Source of the DNA: CAYJLF01 sp964371055
Lineage (GTDB): Bacteria; Eisenbacteria; RBG-16-71-46; CAIMUX01
DNA: 48,920 nt
Assembly: GCA_964371055.1 (NCBI GenBank)
Contig: CAYJLF010000029.1
Coordinates: 1 to 48,920 of the forward strand
Direction of reading: 5' to 3'
Shown: positions 9,730 to 18,292 of the stretch, piece after piece
How the letters are laid out: each line of letters begins with the position of its first letter
Position numbering within the stretch: the stretch's first letter is position 1
Program-made: the position numbers and the translations under genes
Notes under the pieces: generated by a model
What the model was told of the DNA's origin: nothing
Seen by the model: the letters and a program-made list of their open reading frames with translations, nothing else
The model's database searches: none

Positions 9730-12700
9730 TGTTCCGCCTCCGTCCGGACCAGGTGGAGAGTCTCCGCGGGTCGATGCGGCGCCGCCTGCCGGCCCAGATC
9801 GAAGAGAAGTTGCGTGCAGAAGGAAAGGACGTCCGCCGCGAACCGGGCACCGGCGACCTGATCCTTCGCGATCGGCGCGGGTTTGATACCCGTATGCAGT
9901 TCCGGCCGGACGGCCTGCCGCGCGCGATCCGCCAGCCCAGCGGACTGACGACGGGCTACGCCTTCGACGGGCAGAGCCGTCTCCAGACGATCGCGCTGCC
10001 CAACGGCGACCGCCTCGAGTTCGAACGTGATCGGGCGGGACGCACGGTCGCGGTGCAGAGGCCCTCCCTCGACCGCCACGCGTTCGAGTACGACGACGAA
10101 GACCGGGTCACGCGGGTCGGGTATCCCGATGGGACCGAGACCAGGTTCGCCTACGACGGTGGCGGGCGCATCCTGTCGCAGACAGACCGCCTCGGCGCGG
10201 TCACCCGGTGGCAGCGCGACGCGCGGGGCCTGCTACAGGCGATCGAGGATCCACTCGGCCGTCGCACCGTCTATCGGACCGACGGGGACGACAGGCTTCG
10301 CGAAGTGGCCTATCCCGATGGGACGAGCGAGGGGTATGGCTACGATCCTGAGACCGCGACGGGACTGCTCCGCCTGCGCGATGGGAGCGAGGCGAGGCTC
10401 TCGCTCACTCCCGATCAGAAGCTCCGGGACGTTCGTTGGCGCGACGGATCCTGGGTTTCCTTCGAGACCGACCCCCGCGGACTGGTCGTCGTCGTGGAGA
10501 ATGCCGCGGCGCGCGTGGTCAACCGTTGGACCGAGGATGGGCTGCCCGAAGCGGAAGAGACGCCGCGTGGCGTCGTGGAGTTCGAGCGGGACGCCGAGGG
10601 ATTGCTGACCCGGCTGGTTCTACCGAACGGCGACGCCATCGAGTACGGCTGGGACGAGGATGGGCGGCCGGTCCTGGTCCGCGACTGGGAGGGGCGGGAG
10701 ATTCGCTACGACTGGTCCGCGCTCGGGCAGCTCTCGCAAGTGACCCACGGCAACGGTATGGTCGAGCGCCTGCGCTACGGGCGTCTCGGCCGCGCGACCG
10801 GGGCCGAACTTGTCGACAGCGAGGGCCGGCTGTTGGGTCGGCAGGCGTACGAGTACGATCTCTGCGAACGACTGACCAAAGTGGCCGACATCTGGGGTCC
10901 GGACGAGACGGACCGCCTCAGCCGGAAACTGCGCCACGACCCGGAAGGCAGGATCCTGCAGGAATGGGACGTGATCGGCCAGCGTTCCCTCGAGGCATTC
11001 CACTACGACGCCAAGGGCAATCTGGTCGCGGCGGCGGATGGAGCGTCTGCCATCGGTCCGATGGACGAACCGCGCAGCGCGGGTGGCTCTCGGATCGAGT
11101 ATGACGCACGTGGCAACATCCGCGAGTTGCCCGGAACTCGCGGGACCCTGACCTGCGCCTTCGGCGATGATCAAACACTGCGCGAAGTCCGGGTGGCGGG
11201 CGAGACCTGGCGGTACCGGTACGATGGGCTCGGGCGGCGCATCGGCAAGACGAACGGAACCGAGGAGTGGCGTTACGGATGGGCGGGTACGATGCTCCTT
11301 TGGGAGGAGCATGTCGAGGCTCCCGGCGCGGCTCCGCGACGGCGCGACTATCTCTACACCCCCGACGGACTGACGCCGCTCGCGTTCCGCGAGGCCGGAC
11401 GCACCTGCTGGCTTCAGACTGATGCCCGGGGCGCCGTGATCTGCGCGGTGGACGAGGGCGGCCAGATCGTCTGGCGAGCGACGTACGACTCCTTTGGCCG
11501 GGCCACGATCAAGGTCGGGCGCGTCCGGCAACCCTGGCGACTGGTCGGCCACTACTTCGACGAGGAAAGCGGGCTCCATTACAACTTCGCTCGATACTAC
11601 AGCCCGCAGATTCGATCCTATCTGTCACGGGACCCGTCGTGGCATCTCCCTGGCGCCACCAACTACAGCTACGCCCGGAACGATCCCTGGAACCGCGCCG
11701 ATCCGTTCGGAACCTTTGCCCCGCTGCTCATCATCGGGGGCGCGATGCTGGTCGGCGCGGTGGTCGGCGCGGTGTCGGCCTGGGCGACCGGAGGCGATCC
11801 AGTGGCGGGCGCGGTCGAAGGAGGGATCGGCGCGCTCGGGATGGTCGTGGGGGGGATGCTGGGCGGTCCGGTCGGCGCCAAGGTCGGTTCGGTGATCGGC
11901 AGTGCGGCCGGCGCCTTCGCCAGCGACATGGTCGAACGCTTGCGCAAGGGAGAGCCGATCTGCGTCGAGTGTGCTCTCAAGCGGGCCGGGACCGCCGCCG
12001 CCATCGATGCCGCCTTCGTGGTCGGCGCGCCGATGGTGGGCAAGCTCATCCCGAAGAGCGTGACGCGGCAGGTCGGCCGACTCGGCGGCAAAGTCTCAAA
12101 GCTCGCGCGGCATGCCGTGCCGCGATCGGTGCGCCGCGTGATGCGCCCCCGCGTGACGCCGGCTGCGGGCAAGAGCGCCAAGCTCAAGCTGCAGCCGAAG
12201 TGGCGGCAGGATCTGACTGCGATGCGCAAGAGCGCGAGCGCCGTCGACCGCTCGAACGCAAGCCGGGCCTACCGGGCCCGGCAGGCAATGATGCGCGACC
12301 TCAAGAAGGACATGCTGGCGGAGAACCGCGCGTTGCCCTCCAGTTCGAAGATGCCGGCAAAGAAGATCAACCTGCGGGCGCGTGAGATCGCGGACAGTTA
12401 CGACTGGGCCCGGTACCGCGAGATCGGGAAGGTCGACCTGAAGAAGGGAACGCCTCTTGGCAAGGTGGTGGATGGTCCGGGCTACAAGTACTCGGGATCG
12501 CCGTTCTTCCAGCCCGGAACGGATCCGGCGTCGCTCAACCCCCGGGCGCTTCAGCGGGGCCTGGCCCTGCCTCCGCAGAACTCCGCCACGCACTTCCAGC
12601 AGTTCACGACGACCCGGCCGGTCTCCGGCTGGCAGGGGCCGACGACGGGCGGGACCTGGCTGACGAAGACGGGAGGGCGCTTCGTTCCGGGCGTGACCCG

Positions 12701-12857
12701 GCCGGGGAGAGGGATACAGACAACGATCGGCAGCGTCCGGCCGCCTGTGCGGGCCTCCGGTCCACCGTCGTCGATCGGCGGTGGCGTCATGCGCGATGTG
12801 GCGGTCGGCACTTCCACGGAGTCGGTGGCGGGCAAGCTCATCGGGGGCGATGATTGA
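9726..12857 (+). CDS. Rhs/YD-repeat protein with unrecognised C-terminal toxin
   Basis: This is a 1043-residue polymorphic toxin. Residues 1-35 carry a short RLRPDQ helical segment and no PAAR domain. Residues about 45-640 are YD/Rhs repeats (YAFDGQSRL, FEYDDEDRV, YRYDGLGRR), which build a shell around the toxin. The core ends with FDEESGLHYN, RYYSP, YLSRDPSW, NYSYARN and the conserved cleavage region at D659-P-F-G662, a variant of the usual DPxGL. The remaining 381 residues begin with glycine-rich hydrophobic helices (about 665-760), then a basic region and a Gly/Pro-rich tail with no catalytic signature I know. The gene is coupled to the DUF4123 gene. The C-terminal region should be the variable toxin. 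Confidence 0.88.
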   Translation: MMFRLRPDQVESLRGSMRRRLPAQIEEKLRAEGKDVRREPGTGDLILRDRRGFDTRMQFRPDGLPRAIRQPSGLTTGYAFDGQSRLQTIALPNGDRLEFERDRAGRTVAVQRPSLDRHAFEYDDEDRVTRVGYPDGTETRFAYDGGGRILSQTDRLGAVTRWQRDARGLLQAIEDPLGRRTVYRTDGDDRLREVAYPDGTSEGYGYDPETATGLLRLRDGSEARLSLTPDQKLRDVRWRDGSWVSFETDPRGLVVVVENAAARVVNRWTEDGLPEAEETPRGVVEFERDAEGLLTRLVLPNGDAIEYGWDEDGRPVLVRDWEGREIRYDWSALGQLSQVTHGNGMVERLRYGRLGRATGAELVDSEGRLLGRQAYEYDLCERLTKVADIWGPDETDRLSRKLRHDPEGRILQEWDVIGQRSLEAFHYDAKGNLVAAADGASAIGPMDEPRSAGGSRIEYDARGNIRELPGTRGTLTCAFGDDQTLREVRVAGETWRYRYDGLGRRIGKTNGTEEWRYGWAGTMLLWEEHVEAPGAAPRRRDYLYTPDGLTPLAFREAGRTCWLQTDARGAVICAVDEGGQIVWRATYDSFGRATIKVGRVRQPWRLVGHYFDEESGLHYNFARYYSPQIRSYLSRDPSWHLPGATNYSYARNDPWNRADPFGTFAPLLIIGGAMLVGAVVGAVSAWATGGDPVAGAVEGGIGALGMVVGGMLGGPVGAKVGSVIGSAAGAFASDMVERLRKGEPICVECALKRAGTAAAIDAAFVVGAPMVGKLIPKSVTRQVGRLGGKVSKLARHAVPRSVRRVMRPRVTPAAGKSAKLKLQPKWRQDLTAMRKSASAVDRSNASRAYRARQAMMRDLKKDMLAENRALPSSSKMPAKKINLRAREIADSYDWARYREIGKVDLKKGTPLGKVVDGPGYKYSGSPFFQPGTDPASLNPRALQRGLALPPQNSATHFQQFTTTRPVSGWQGPTTGGTWLTKTGGRFVPGVTRPGRGIQTTIGSVRPPVRASGPPSSIGGGVMRDVAVGTSTESVAGKLIGGDD

Positions 12858-13002
12858 CGAACGCGCACCAGGCCGCGCGCAGGCGTGGTGCTTCAGGATT
12901 CCGGTGGTGGCGCAGGTATCGGGAAGGAGTAATGGAACAGGCCGGTGGCGGTGTCACACGCCCGGCCGCGGAAACCGGTGACGCCGGGCACGGTGGGGGA
13001 TT

Positions 13003-13977
13003 ATGAGTCCAACCATTCCGGGGTACGAGATCGAGATGCTGGGCCGGACGGACGTGGCCCGGTACATCGCCGAGGCGCGAGCCTCGGTCTGCACGTGGGC
13101 GATCTCGGGGCCGGTGCGCGATCGCGTCCTCATGATCCTGGATGCGATGGAGCGAGAGCTGGCCTCGGGCGAGATCCCGGCGTACGGCCAGCGGGCTGCA
13201 CTCGGCCTCGGCCCGATGCTGACCGAGGATCTACCCGAGGGTCCGGAGTCCCAGCCGCTGGAGAGGCTTTGGCTGTGGTACGAGACGGTCCCCGACGGCT
13301 ACGCCTGGCACTGGGAGGTGCGCCCGCTGAAACCCGCGGGCATCAGGCTGCCCTCCCCGCGGGGGAAAGGGCCGGCCGTGCCCTGCCGGCTTCTAGGTCT
13401 CTACCGGACTCCATTCCTCTCCGTCACCTGCCTCGAATCCGACGGGGAGGACGGCGACGCCGGCCCCGAGGAGTTCCTGGCCGCACTTCTGGGCTCTTAT
13501 GGGGAGGGCAACTGGGCGCTGCTGGCTGCGAGCGGTCTGGAGGAGGAGGCAGAGGACGGCCTGGTGGAGGCGATGATCGAGCAGACTCCGGAACACAAGG
13601 TCGTGCTGCTCGGCGATGAGAGCCGCGTCGTGCTGATGCGGGTCGACCCGGACCTCGAGGATACCGTGGAGAACCTTGTGCTCCTCGCCGAATCGACCCG
13701 ATGCGTGTTGCTCGCGCCGGCGCCCGATGTTTCCCTCGCCGACCTGAGCAGTTCCCTGGCCGAAGCAGCCCGCCATCTCGTCGCGACGCGCGGCTGGAGC
13801 CCCGAGCAGCTCGCCGATCCGGCCGAGCTCTCCTCCCTGCTGGGTGCCGATCCGCTCGATCACGAGGCCACTCGCTGGCTCGAGCAAGTGAACGTCGTGG
13901 CAATTACGGCGGAGGAAAGGGCGGACGAGGTGGTGGTGTACGACCTGCCGGATTCCGGGCCGGATGCGAGGAAATAG
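13003..13977 (+). CDS. Hypothetical acidic protein, possible Rhs immunity
   Basis: This 324-residue soluble, strongly acidic protein has no signal peptide or membrane segment. The start is ATG with GGGGGA eight bases upstream. It lies 145 bases after the Rhs gene and closes the plus-strand module. The position is typical of an immunity gene for the Rhs C-terminal toxin, but it is large for one, and I recognise no family. The N-terminal third is helical (DVARYIAEARASV, ILDAMERELASG). The C-terminal part has Leu/Ala-rich helices. Confidence 0.65.
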   Translation: MSPTIPGYEIEMLGRTDVARYIAEARASVCTWAISGPVRDRVLMILDAMERELASGEIPAYGQRAALGLGPMLTEDLPEGPESQPLERLWLWYETVPDGYAWHWEVRPLKPAGIRLPSPRGKGPAVPCRLLGLYRTPFLSVTCLESDGEDGDAGPEEFLAALLGSYGEGNWALLAASGLEEEAEDGLVEAMIEQTPEHKVVLLGDESRVVLMRVDPDLEDTVENLVLLAESTRCVLLAPAPDVSLADLSSSLAEAARHLVATRGWSPEQLADPAELSSLLGADPLDHEATRWLEQVNVVAITAEERADEVVVYDLPDSGPDARK

Positions 13978-14073
13978 GGCCGGGAACACGGCCTGTCGCG
14001 ACCCGGCCCGGCGGCGGGAGCTGCCCGGCGGCGTAAGTGGGTGGAGGAGACGCGAAGTCGGGTGACCGAACCT

Positions 14074-15156
14074 TCAACGCCAGACCTCCAGGAGTTCGTT
14101 CAGAACCTCGCGCTCGCTCGCCTCCGCCTCGCCCAGAAGGGACGTCACCGTGGCGACGACCTGATCAGGGGGCGGGCTCACGACTTCGCGGATCAGCGCC
14201 CTGCGGATCTGGCCGTCCTCCGACGTCCGCGGTGAATACTCGGAGAAGACCACACTGGCCAGGATTCTGACCCAGGACTTCTGGACTTCCGCGCTGCCTG
14301 CTGCGGTCAAGCGTCTTGCGATGGTCGAGAGGATGGCTGCGTTCATCCGCTCGCAGCCCAGATCGGTCCGGAGCAGGTTCGGGTTGAGCAATCCGGCGCC
14401 GAGGTTTATCTGTGAGCCGACCGGCACCGATGGCGTGTCGAGGGCCTGGCCGATCAAAGCGATGGCGGTCTCGCGTCTGGTTCCCCGTCGCGGTCCGACG
14501 TAGTCCAGCGAGTAGGTCCGCAGGAGTTCCGGGCCGTCCACCAGGCCGGTGCGGAGGAGGCCCTCACGATCGACTTTCGGTCCCTGAAATCCTTCGATCG
14601 CGTAGCACTTTCGACACGCATCGACCTCCGGGGCATCCGGCCCGGTCACGGGAGACGCCGCCAGCGCGGTCCACAACGGGGGTTCGATCGCCGGCTGAAG
14701 CACCAGGATCATCGACCTGCCCGGGTCGATGGAGAGGGCGTTCCACTGGTCGAACGTGTTCCGGACCCGGATCTGGGGCGAGCTGAACCGCCGATAGGGC
14801 ACCTGGACCGTCGACCCGGTCCGGATGTCGGCTCCATGAAAGACCTCGAGCACTTCCAGGCGGAGCAGGCCGGACTCCATCTCGGCCCCGTTCGTGGTGT
14901 CAGCGACCGGTTGCGCCTCCTGGACCGCGGCGAGCACCATGCGGGCCTCCTGCTGGCTAAACCAGGGAACCAAGTCTGACCGCAGGGGCGGAATGTCAGT
15001 CCGAATCGATGAGTTCATCATGGAGCTCCTTGGACATCCGAAGGCCAGAAAACCGATTCCGAGAGCGAGAAGCGAGACACCCTGCCTCCATCCATGCCTG
15101 GCCGAACGAACTGCCGGCGTCTCCGGTCGTGTCCGTCGTCCTGTCACGGGGTCCAT
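14074..15156 (-). CDS. Lipoprotein of unknown function
   Basis: This 360-residue protein has a basic n-region, a hydrophobic stretch (SLLALGIGFLAFG) and a Cys that could be lipidated. GGAGGG lies 13 bases before the ATG. The mature part contains a beta-rich domain (LRLEVLEVFHGADI, STVQVPYRRF, SMILVLQPA), a CRKCY pair of cysteines and a helical C-terminus. Its start overlaps the end of the 611-residue gene by 13 bases, so the two are coupled. It is not a known T6SS component as far as I can tell. Protection or anchoring of its partner is only a guess. Confidence 0.7.
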   Translation of the reverse strand: MDPVTGRRTRPETPAVRSARHGWRQGVSLLALGIGFLAFGCPRSSMMNSSIRTDIPPLRSDLVPWFSQQEARMVLAAVQEAQPVADTTNGAEMESGLLRLEVLEVFHGADIRTGSTVQVPYRRFSSPQIRVRNTFDQWNALSIDPGRSMILVLQPAIEPPLWTALAASPVTGPDAPEVDACRKCYAIEGFQGPKVDREGLLRTGLVDGPELLRTYSLDYVGPRRGTRRETAIALIGQALDTPSVPVGSQINLGAGLLNPNLLRTDLGCERMNAAILSTIARRLTAAGSAEVQKSWVRILASVVFSEYSPRTSEDGQIRRALIREVVSPPPDQVVATVTSLLGEAEASEREVLNELLEVWR

Positions 15157-16979
15157 GTCGTGTCGGTCCCTCCGTTGAAGCGCGGCTCGAACGTCTCGAA
15201 TCCAGCGTCACATGCGTCTTGTCCACCGGTCGCATTGGAGATGCGATTCCACCGTGCCTCGACGGTCGTGACCGTGGCCCGGGGCGTGTAGTTCCCGGAG
15301 GCGTCGACGTCGCCGGCGAAGTCGGCGGACCATGCCGTCTTGGCATGGACGACGATGGAACTCGGGGCATCATCGCTCACGGCGGCGATGGCGGCGACGA
15401 AACCGTTAACACCGCTGATGGAACTGATGGCCGTACCCGTGTTGGCATGGCTCATGGGAAACGCCCCCGCCGGGGCATCCGCCGTCCATAGCGTGCGTTG
15501 GAAGCCGACGTTGTCGGGCTGAACGGTGGTGGGATTGTCCATCCACGGGTTACCCGGACCGTTCGAGTCCCGGACGGGGAGGCCGCCTCTGGGGACCTCC
15601 CGTGCGGTACTGCCGGGTGGCGGAGGCGCATAGTGAGCTGTCAGCGTATCCGTGACGCCGTTGTGGAGGAGATGGAGTTTGATCTTGTCGGTGCCGAGTC
15701 GTTTGGTATTCGATCCGCCGACCACCTTGATCTGGACCTGAGCTTCCCACGGGTAGTGCCCGGCCGAAAACTGGCCCGATCGAAAGCTGGTCCAACCGCC
15801 CCCGGACCCGGCGTCAGCGTACTGGTCATTCCGTTGGGTAATGAGCGAGGTCCCCACGAGGACCTTGACCCAGACGAACACGACATTCCAGACGACGCGC
15901 GTGCCGCCGAGAGTCGCGATCACAGAGAACGAGCCATGGGTTCCGGTCGCAAGTCTTGCCTTCCGGCCACCGTCGATCGGCGTGATCGCCGCAGGCGGAT
16001 CGGTGTTCTCGTTCGACCGTACCTCCCACGTGACCGGCTGATTGGGCGGGTTCGTCTCGGCGGTGAGTTCCACCTTGCCACATCCGCGGACGAGAACGAC
16101 CGGGGGATTCGCCGCGAGACTCTCATCGGCAGAGGTGCTTGCCTGGAGTACGTTCGTTGGCAGTTGGTTGGCCGGGTTGCGCAGCCCCTTGGTGCCGGGG
16201 AGCCTGGCCGTGATCCTGGTCACCGACTGAAGAGAATGAAGCGTCAGGTTCACCAGAAGTTCCGCGTTGGCCACGACCTGTGCGGGGGCGGTGGCTGGAC
16301 CGGTCGGGCCGGCCGCCGCGGCGCCATAGCCCCGTTTCTCGGCCCTGACCTCGTAGGCTGCAGGTTCCACCTCTCCGAAATCCACGTGGCCAGCGCTGTC
16401 GGACGGGCTCGACCATCCCCGTCCGACAACCTCGACGACCGCTCCTTCGACCGGTGTCCCGGCGCCATCCTGGACCTGGACGACGAGGTGCCCTTTGTCG
16501 GCAGCGGGTGGCGTGGGTACCGCCGGGGGCGGAGCCGGTGCCGCTGCTGGAGGAGCTGCGGCAGGGGGCGGGGTGGGTGCTGCCGGTGCCTCCGTGGGCC
16601 CTGCCTTCGGGGGCGCCATGGAGGCGCTTGCCGTCCCGACCCCCGCTTCGGGAACCCAGGCTCCCGGGGGTGCCGCAGGGGCGAGGCGGCAACAAAGCCG
16701 CTGGCCTTCGAGCGCGAGGTTCAGGATGCGGCGGCAGGAGGCCTCGTCCAGGCTGAGATCATCCCACACGACCACATCAAGGCCGCTGGGTCCGTCGAGT
16801 TCGTGCTCCCGGGCGAGTTCACGGATCGCTTCTCGGTTGGCCGGGTCTTGGAGGATCGACGCCAGGAACGCATTCCGGGACTCCTGGTCGGAGAAGCGCA
16901 TCGGCCTCCCGCCCGTTGAATCCTCGGACGGTCCGAGAAGCCGAATCACCTGGTCACGCCATCGAATCTCCCTGCTCAT
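15144..16979 (-). CDS. Modular protein: N-terminal helical domain, Pro/Ala linker, Ig-like domains
   Basis: The protein has 611 residues. Residues 1-110 form a soluble helical domain (FSDQESRNAFLASIL, ANREAIRELAREHEL). Residues about 115-165 are a Pro/Ala-rich linker. Residues about 165-225 form a carboxypeptidase-regulatory-like beta-sandwich (GTPVEGAVVEVVG, AGHVDFGEVEPAAYEVRAEK). Beta-rich sequence follows, with a VVLVRGCGKVELTAETNPP segment, and the C-terminus is FEPRFNGGTDTTWTP. There is no signal peptide. AGGAAGG precedes the ATG. The layout (soluble head, linker, Ig-like stalk, conserved end) and its place next to PAAR and DUF1795 genes suggest secreted cargo or an extension of the spike. 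No catalytic motif is visible. Confidence 0.7.
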   Translation of the reverse strand: MSREIRWRDQVIRLLGPSEDSTGGRPMRFSDQESRNAFLASILQDPANREAIRELAREHELDGPSGLDVVVWDDLSLDEASCRRILNLALEGQRLCCRLAPAAPPGAWVPEAGVGTASASMAPPKAGPTEAPAAPTPPPAAAPPAAAPAPPPAVPTPPAADKGHLVVQVQDGAGTPVEGAVVEVVGRGWSSPSDSAGHVDFGEVEPAAYEVRAEKRGYGAAAAGPTGPATAPAQVVANAELLVNLTLHSLQSVTRITARLPGTKGLRNPANQLPTNVLQASTSADESLAANPPVVLVRGCGKVELTAETNPPNQPVTWEVRSNENTDPPAAITPIDGGRKARLATGTHGSFSVIATLGGTRVVWNVVFVWVKVLVGTSLITQRNDQYADAGSGGGWTSFRSGQFSAGHYPWEAQVQIKVVGGSNTKRLGTDKIKLHLLHNGVTDTLTAHYAPPPPGSTAREVPRGGLPVRDSNGPGNPWMDNPTTVQPDNVGFQRTLWTADAPAGAFPMSHANTGTAISSISGVNGFVAAIAAVSDDAPSSIVVHAKTAWSADFAGDVDASGNYTPRATVTTVEARWNRISNATGGQDACDAGFETFEPRFNGGTDTTWTP

Positions 16980-17059
16980 GTCACCTTCCTGCCGGCCGCG
17001 TCCGCCCGTGCATGGGCGCAGGAGGCGAAGCCAGGCCCCTCATGGTCACTGACGGTACG

Positions 17060-17075
17060 ATCGTGAATTCACGAT
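17060..17075. promoter_or_regulatory. 16-bp perfect palindrome, candidate operator
   Basis: ATCGTGAATTCACGAT reads identically on both strands. It lies about 80 bases upstream of the 611-residue minus-strand gene, in the 237-bp gap after the DUF1795 gene. A perfect palindrome of this length is typical of a dimeric repressor or activator site. I see no clear -35/-10 pair tied to it. Confidence 0.4.
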
Positions 17076-17097
17076 GCTCCGCAGTCATCCTCGGACG

Positions 17098-17122
17098 TGG
17101 GACGTTCCGAGAGATCGTCCCA
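17098..17122. other. Inverted repeat, 7-bp arms with 11-base loop
   Basis: TGGGACG and CGTCCCA flank an 11-base loop. The repeat lies 95 bases downstream of the DUF1795 stop on the minus strand, with no following T-run. It could be a weak transcript end or part of the control region of the next gene. Confidence 0.3.
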
Positions 17123-17216
17123 TGATCGCATTGTGGTGCGTTTCCTGCCCGCAAGGGGGATCGGATCCAGTCCACCAGGATCCCGCCCGCGCCGGGCCGG
17201 AACTCCTCTCGTTGCC

Positions 17217-17651
17217 CTAGCCCCCGAACCGTACACTCTCCGCCACCCCCCGGAAGCGCGGGAAGTACGTCTCCCGCGTACCCTCGAGCGCGGTACCAGT
17301 CAGGACAAACGCGGTCTTCTCCCTCACCCAGTAGCGCTGGAGCTGGACCAGCCTGAGCCCGGTCTCAGGATTATTCCATGCGTAAATCAGTTCCACGCTC
17401 TGGTCCCCGGGTTCACCGAGGCTCTCGCGCGCGATGAGCGTGAATCCTGGCAGCGACTGGCTCAGGAGTTCGGTCTGGGCCGAAACGTAAGCCTCCAGGT
17501 TCTGCTCCCCCGACAGCGGGTCGCGCACGATCACGACGGAGTGGCGCAGAGCCGCGTCCGCCGGCGGATCCTGCTCCAGGAACTGCACGGCCGTGCGATC
17601 CATCCAACCCTCGGGAAGGTCGATCGAGAACTCGTTGTGCTGGATCGGCAT
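17217..17651 (-). CDS. DUF1795/DcrB-like, Eag-type effector chaperone
   Basis: The protein has 144 residues from ATG 17651, preceded by AGGGAG. The frame continues upstream but has no better start. It matches the DUF1795 fold: a short start (HNEFSIDLPEGWMDRTAV), a strand with HSVVIVRDPL, a long helix (NLEAYVSAQTELLSQSL), then paired strands (LIYAWNNPETGLRLVQLQRYWV, AFVLTGTAL) and the ending VAESVRF. Eag chaperones of this family bind and shield transmembrane segments of PAAR and Rhs effectors before secretion. The PAAR protein two genes upstream has such a membrane segment, so I infer it is the client. Confidence 0.8.
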   Translation of the reverse strand: MPIQHNEFSIDLPEGWMDRTAVQFLEQDPPADAALRHSVVIVRDPLSGEQNLEAYVSAQTELLSQSLPGFTLIARESLGEPGDQSVELIYAWNNPETGLRLVQLQRYWVREKTAFVLTGTALEGTRETYFPRFRGVAESVRFGG

Positions 17652-17673
17652 CGTTGACTCCCTACGGGCCCCG

Positions 17674-18261
17674 CTATGGGGCCAAGGCCTCACGTACGCA
17701 GGGCACGGTCACCCGGACCGGTTCGCACGCGAGAAACCGTTCCGTCGTGTCCAGGATGCCGATGGCCTGTCGGTCCACTCCCTCGCGGAATCCAATCGAG
17801 GACACCTCTTCGCCCTGGAAGACCGCCTTCGTGGCGCACGTGAAGGGACTTCCGAGCAGGTAGCCGATCGAGAAGCGGACGGTGTGCCGCTTCTCCGTCT
17901 TCGCCTTCGGGTCGGCGGGCGGCAGGGGCACGTAGTCTGTTGTCGCCCGCAGCGGGAGGGGGAGCGCAAGCCGGAACTCGGTTGCAGAATCAGGCGGAAC
18001 GGGGGTTACGAAGTGCGGTCTTGGCTGTACCAGCCCAGGGGGCGGCGCGGCTCGCCGCTGGCTCACGTGGACGGTCGCATCCGACTCATAGAAGACGAGG
18101 GTGGCGGACCGGTCCGGCACCTGTCGGCCGGAGCTTTCACGCCGCACGGCGTGGTTCGTGAGGAAGATCTCGGTGTCCGTGTGGTTCTCGACGCGACCGG
18201 CGATGACCAGCGAGTCGCCCTCGATCCCGATCCGGCAGTGCAGCGCGAGGTCGGTGTCCAT
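17674..18261 (-). CDS. Beta-rich hypothetical partner of the PAAR-M91 effector
   Basis: The protein has 195 residues from ATG 18261, which follows AAAGGA and leaves a 31-base gap after the PAAR-M91 stop. There is no signal peptide. The first half is an Ig-like beta pattern (LVIAGRVENHTDTEIFLTNHAV, TLVFYESDATVHV), then a PVPPDSATEFRLALPLPL segment typical of a family I have seen beside PAAR genes but cannot name. It lies between the effector and the DUF1795 chaperone, so it is a candidate immunity or accessory folding protein. Confidence 0.65.
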   Translation of the reverse strand: MDTDLALHCRIGIEGDSLVIAGRVENHTDTEIFLTNHAVRRESSGRQVPDRSATLVFYESDATVHVSQRRAAPPPGLVQPRPHFVTPVPPDSATEFRLALPLPLRATTDYVPLPPADPKAKTEKRHTVRFSIGYLLGSPFTCATKAVFQGEEVSSIGFREGVDRQAIGILDTTERFLACEPVRVTVPCVREALAP

Positions 18262-18292
18262 CGATCGAGTCCTTTCCTTCGGACCGAAGTCG

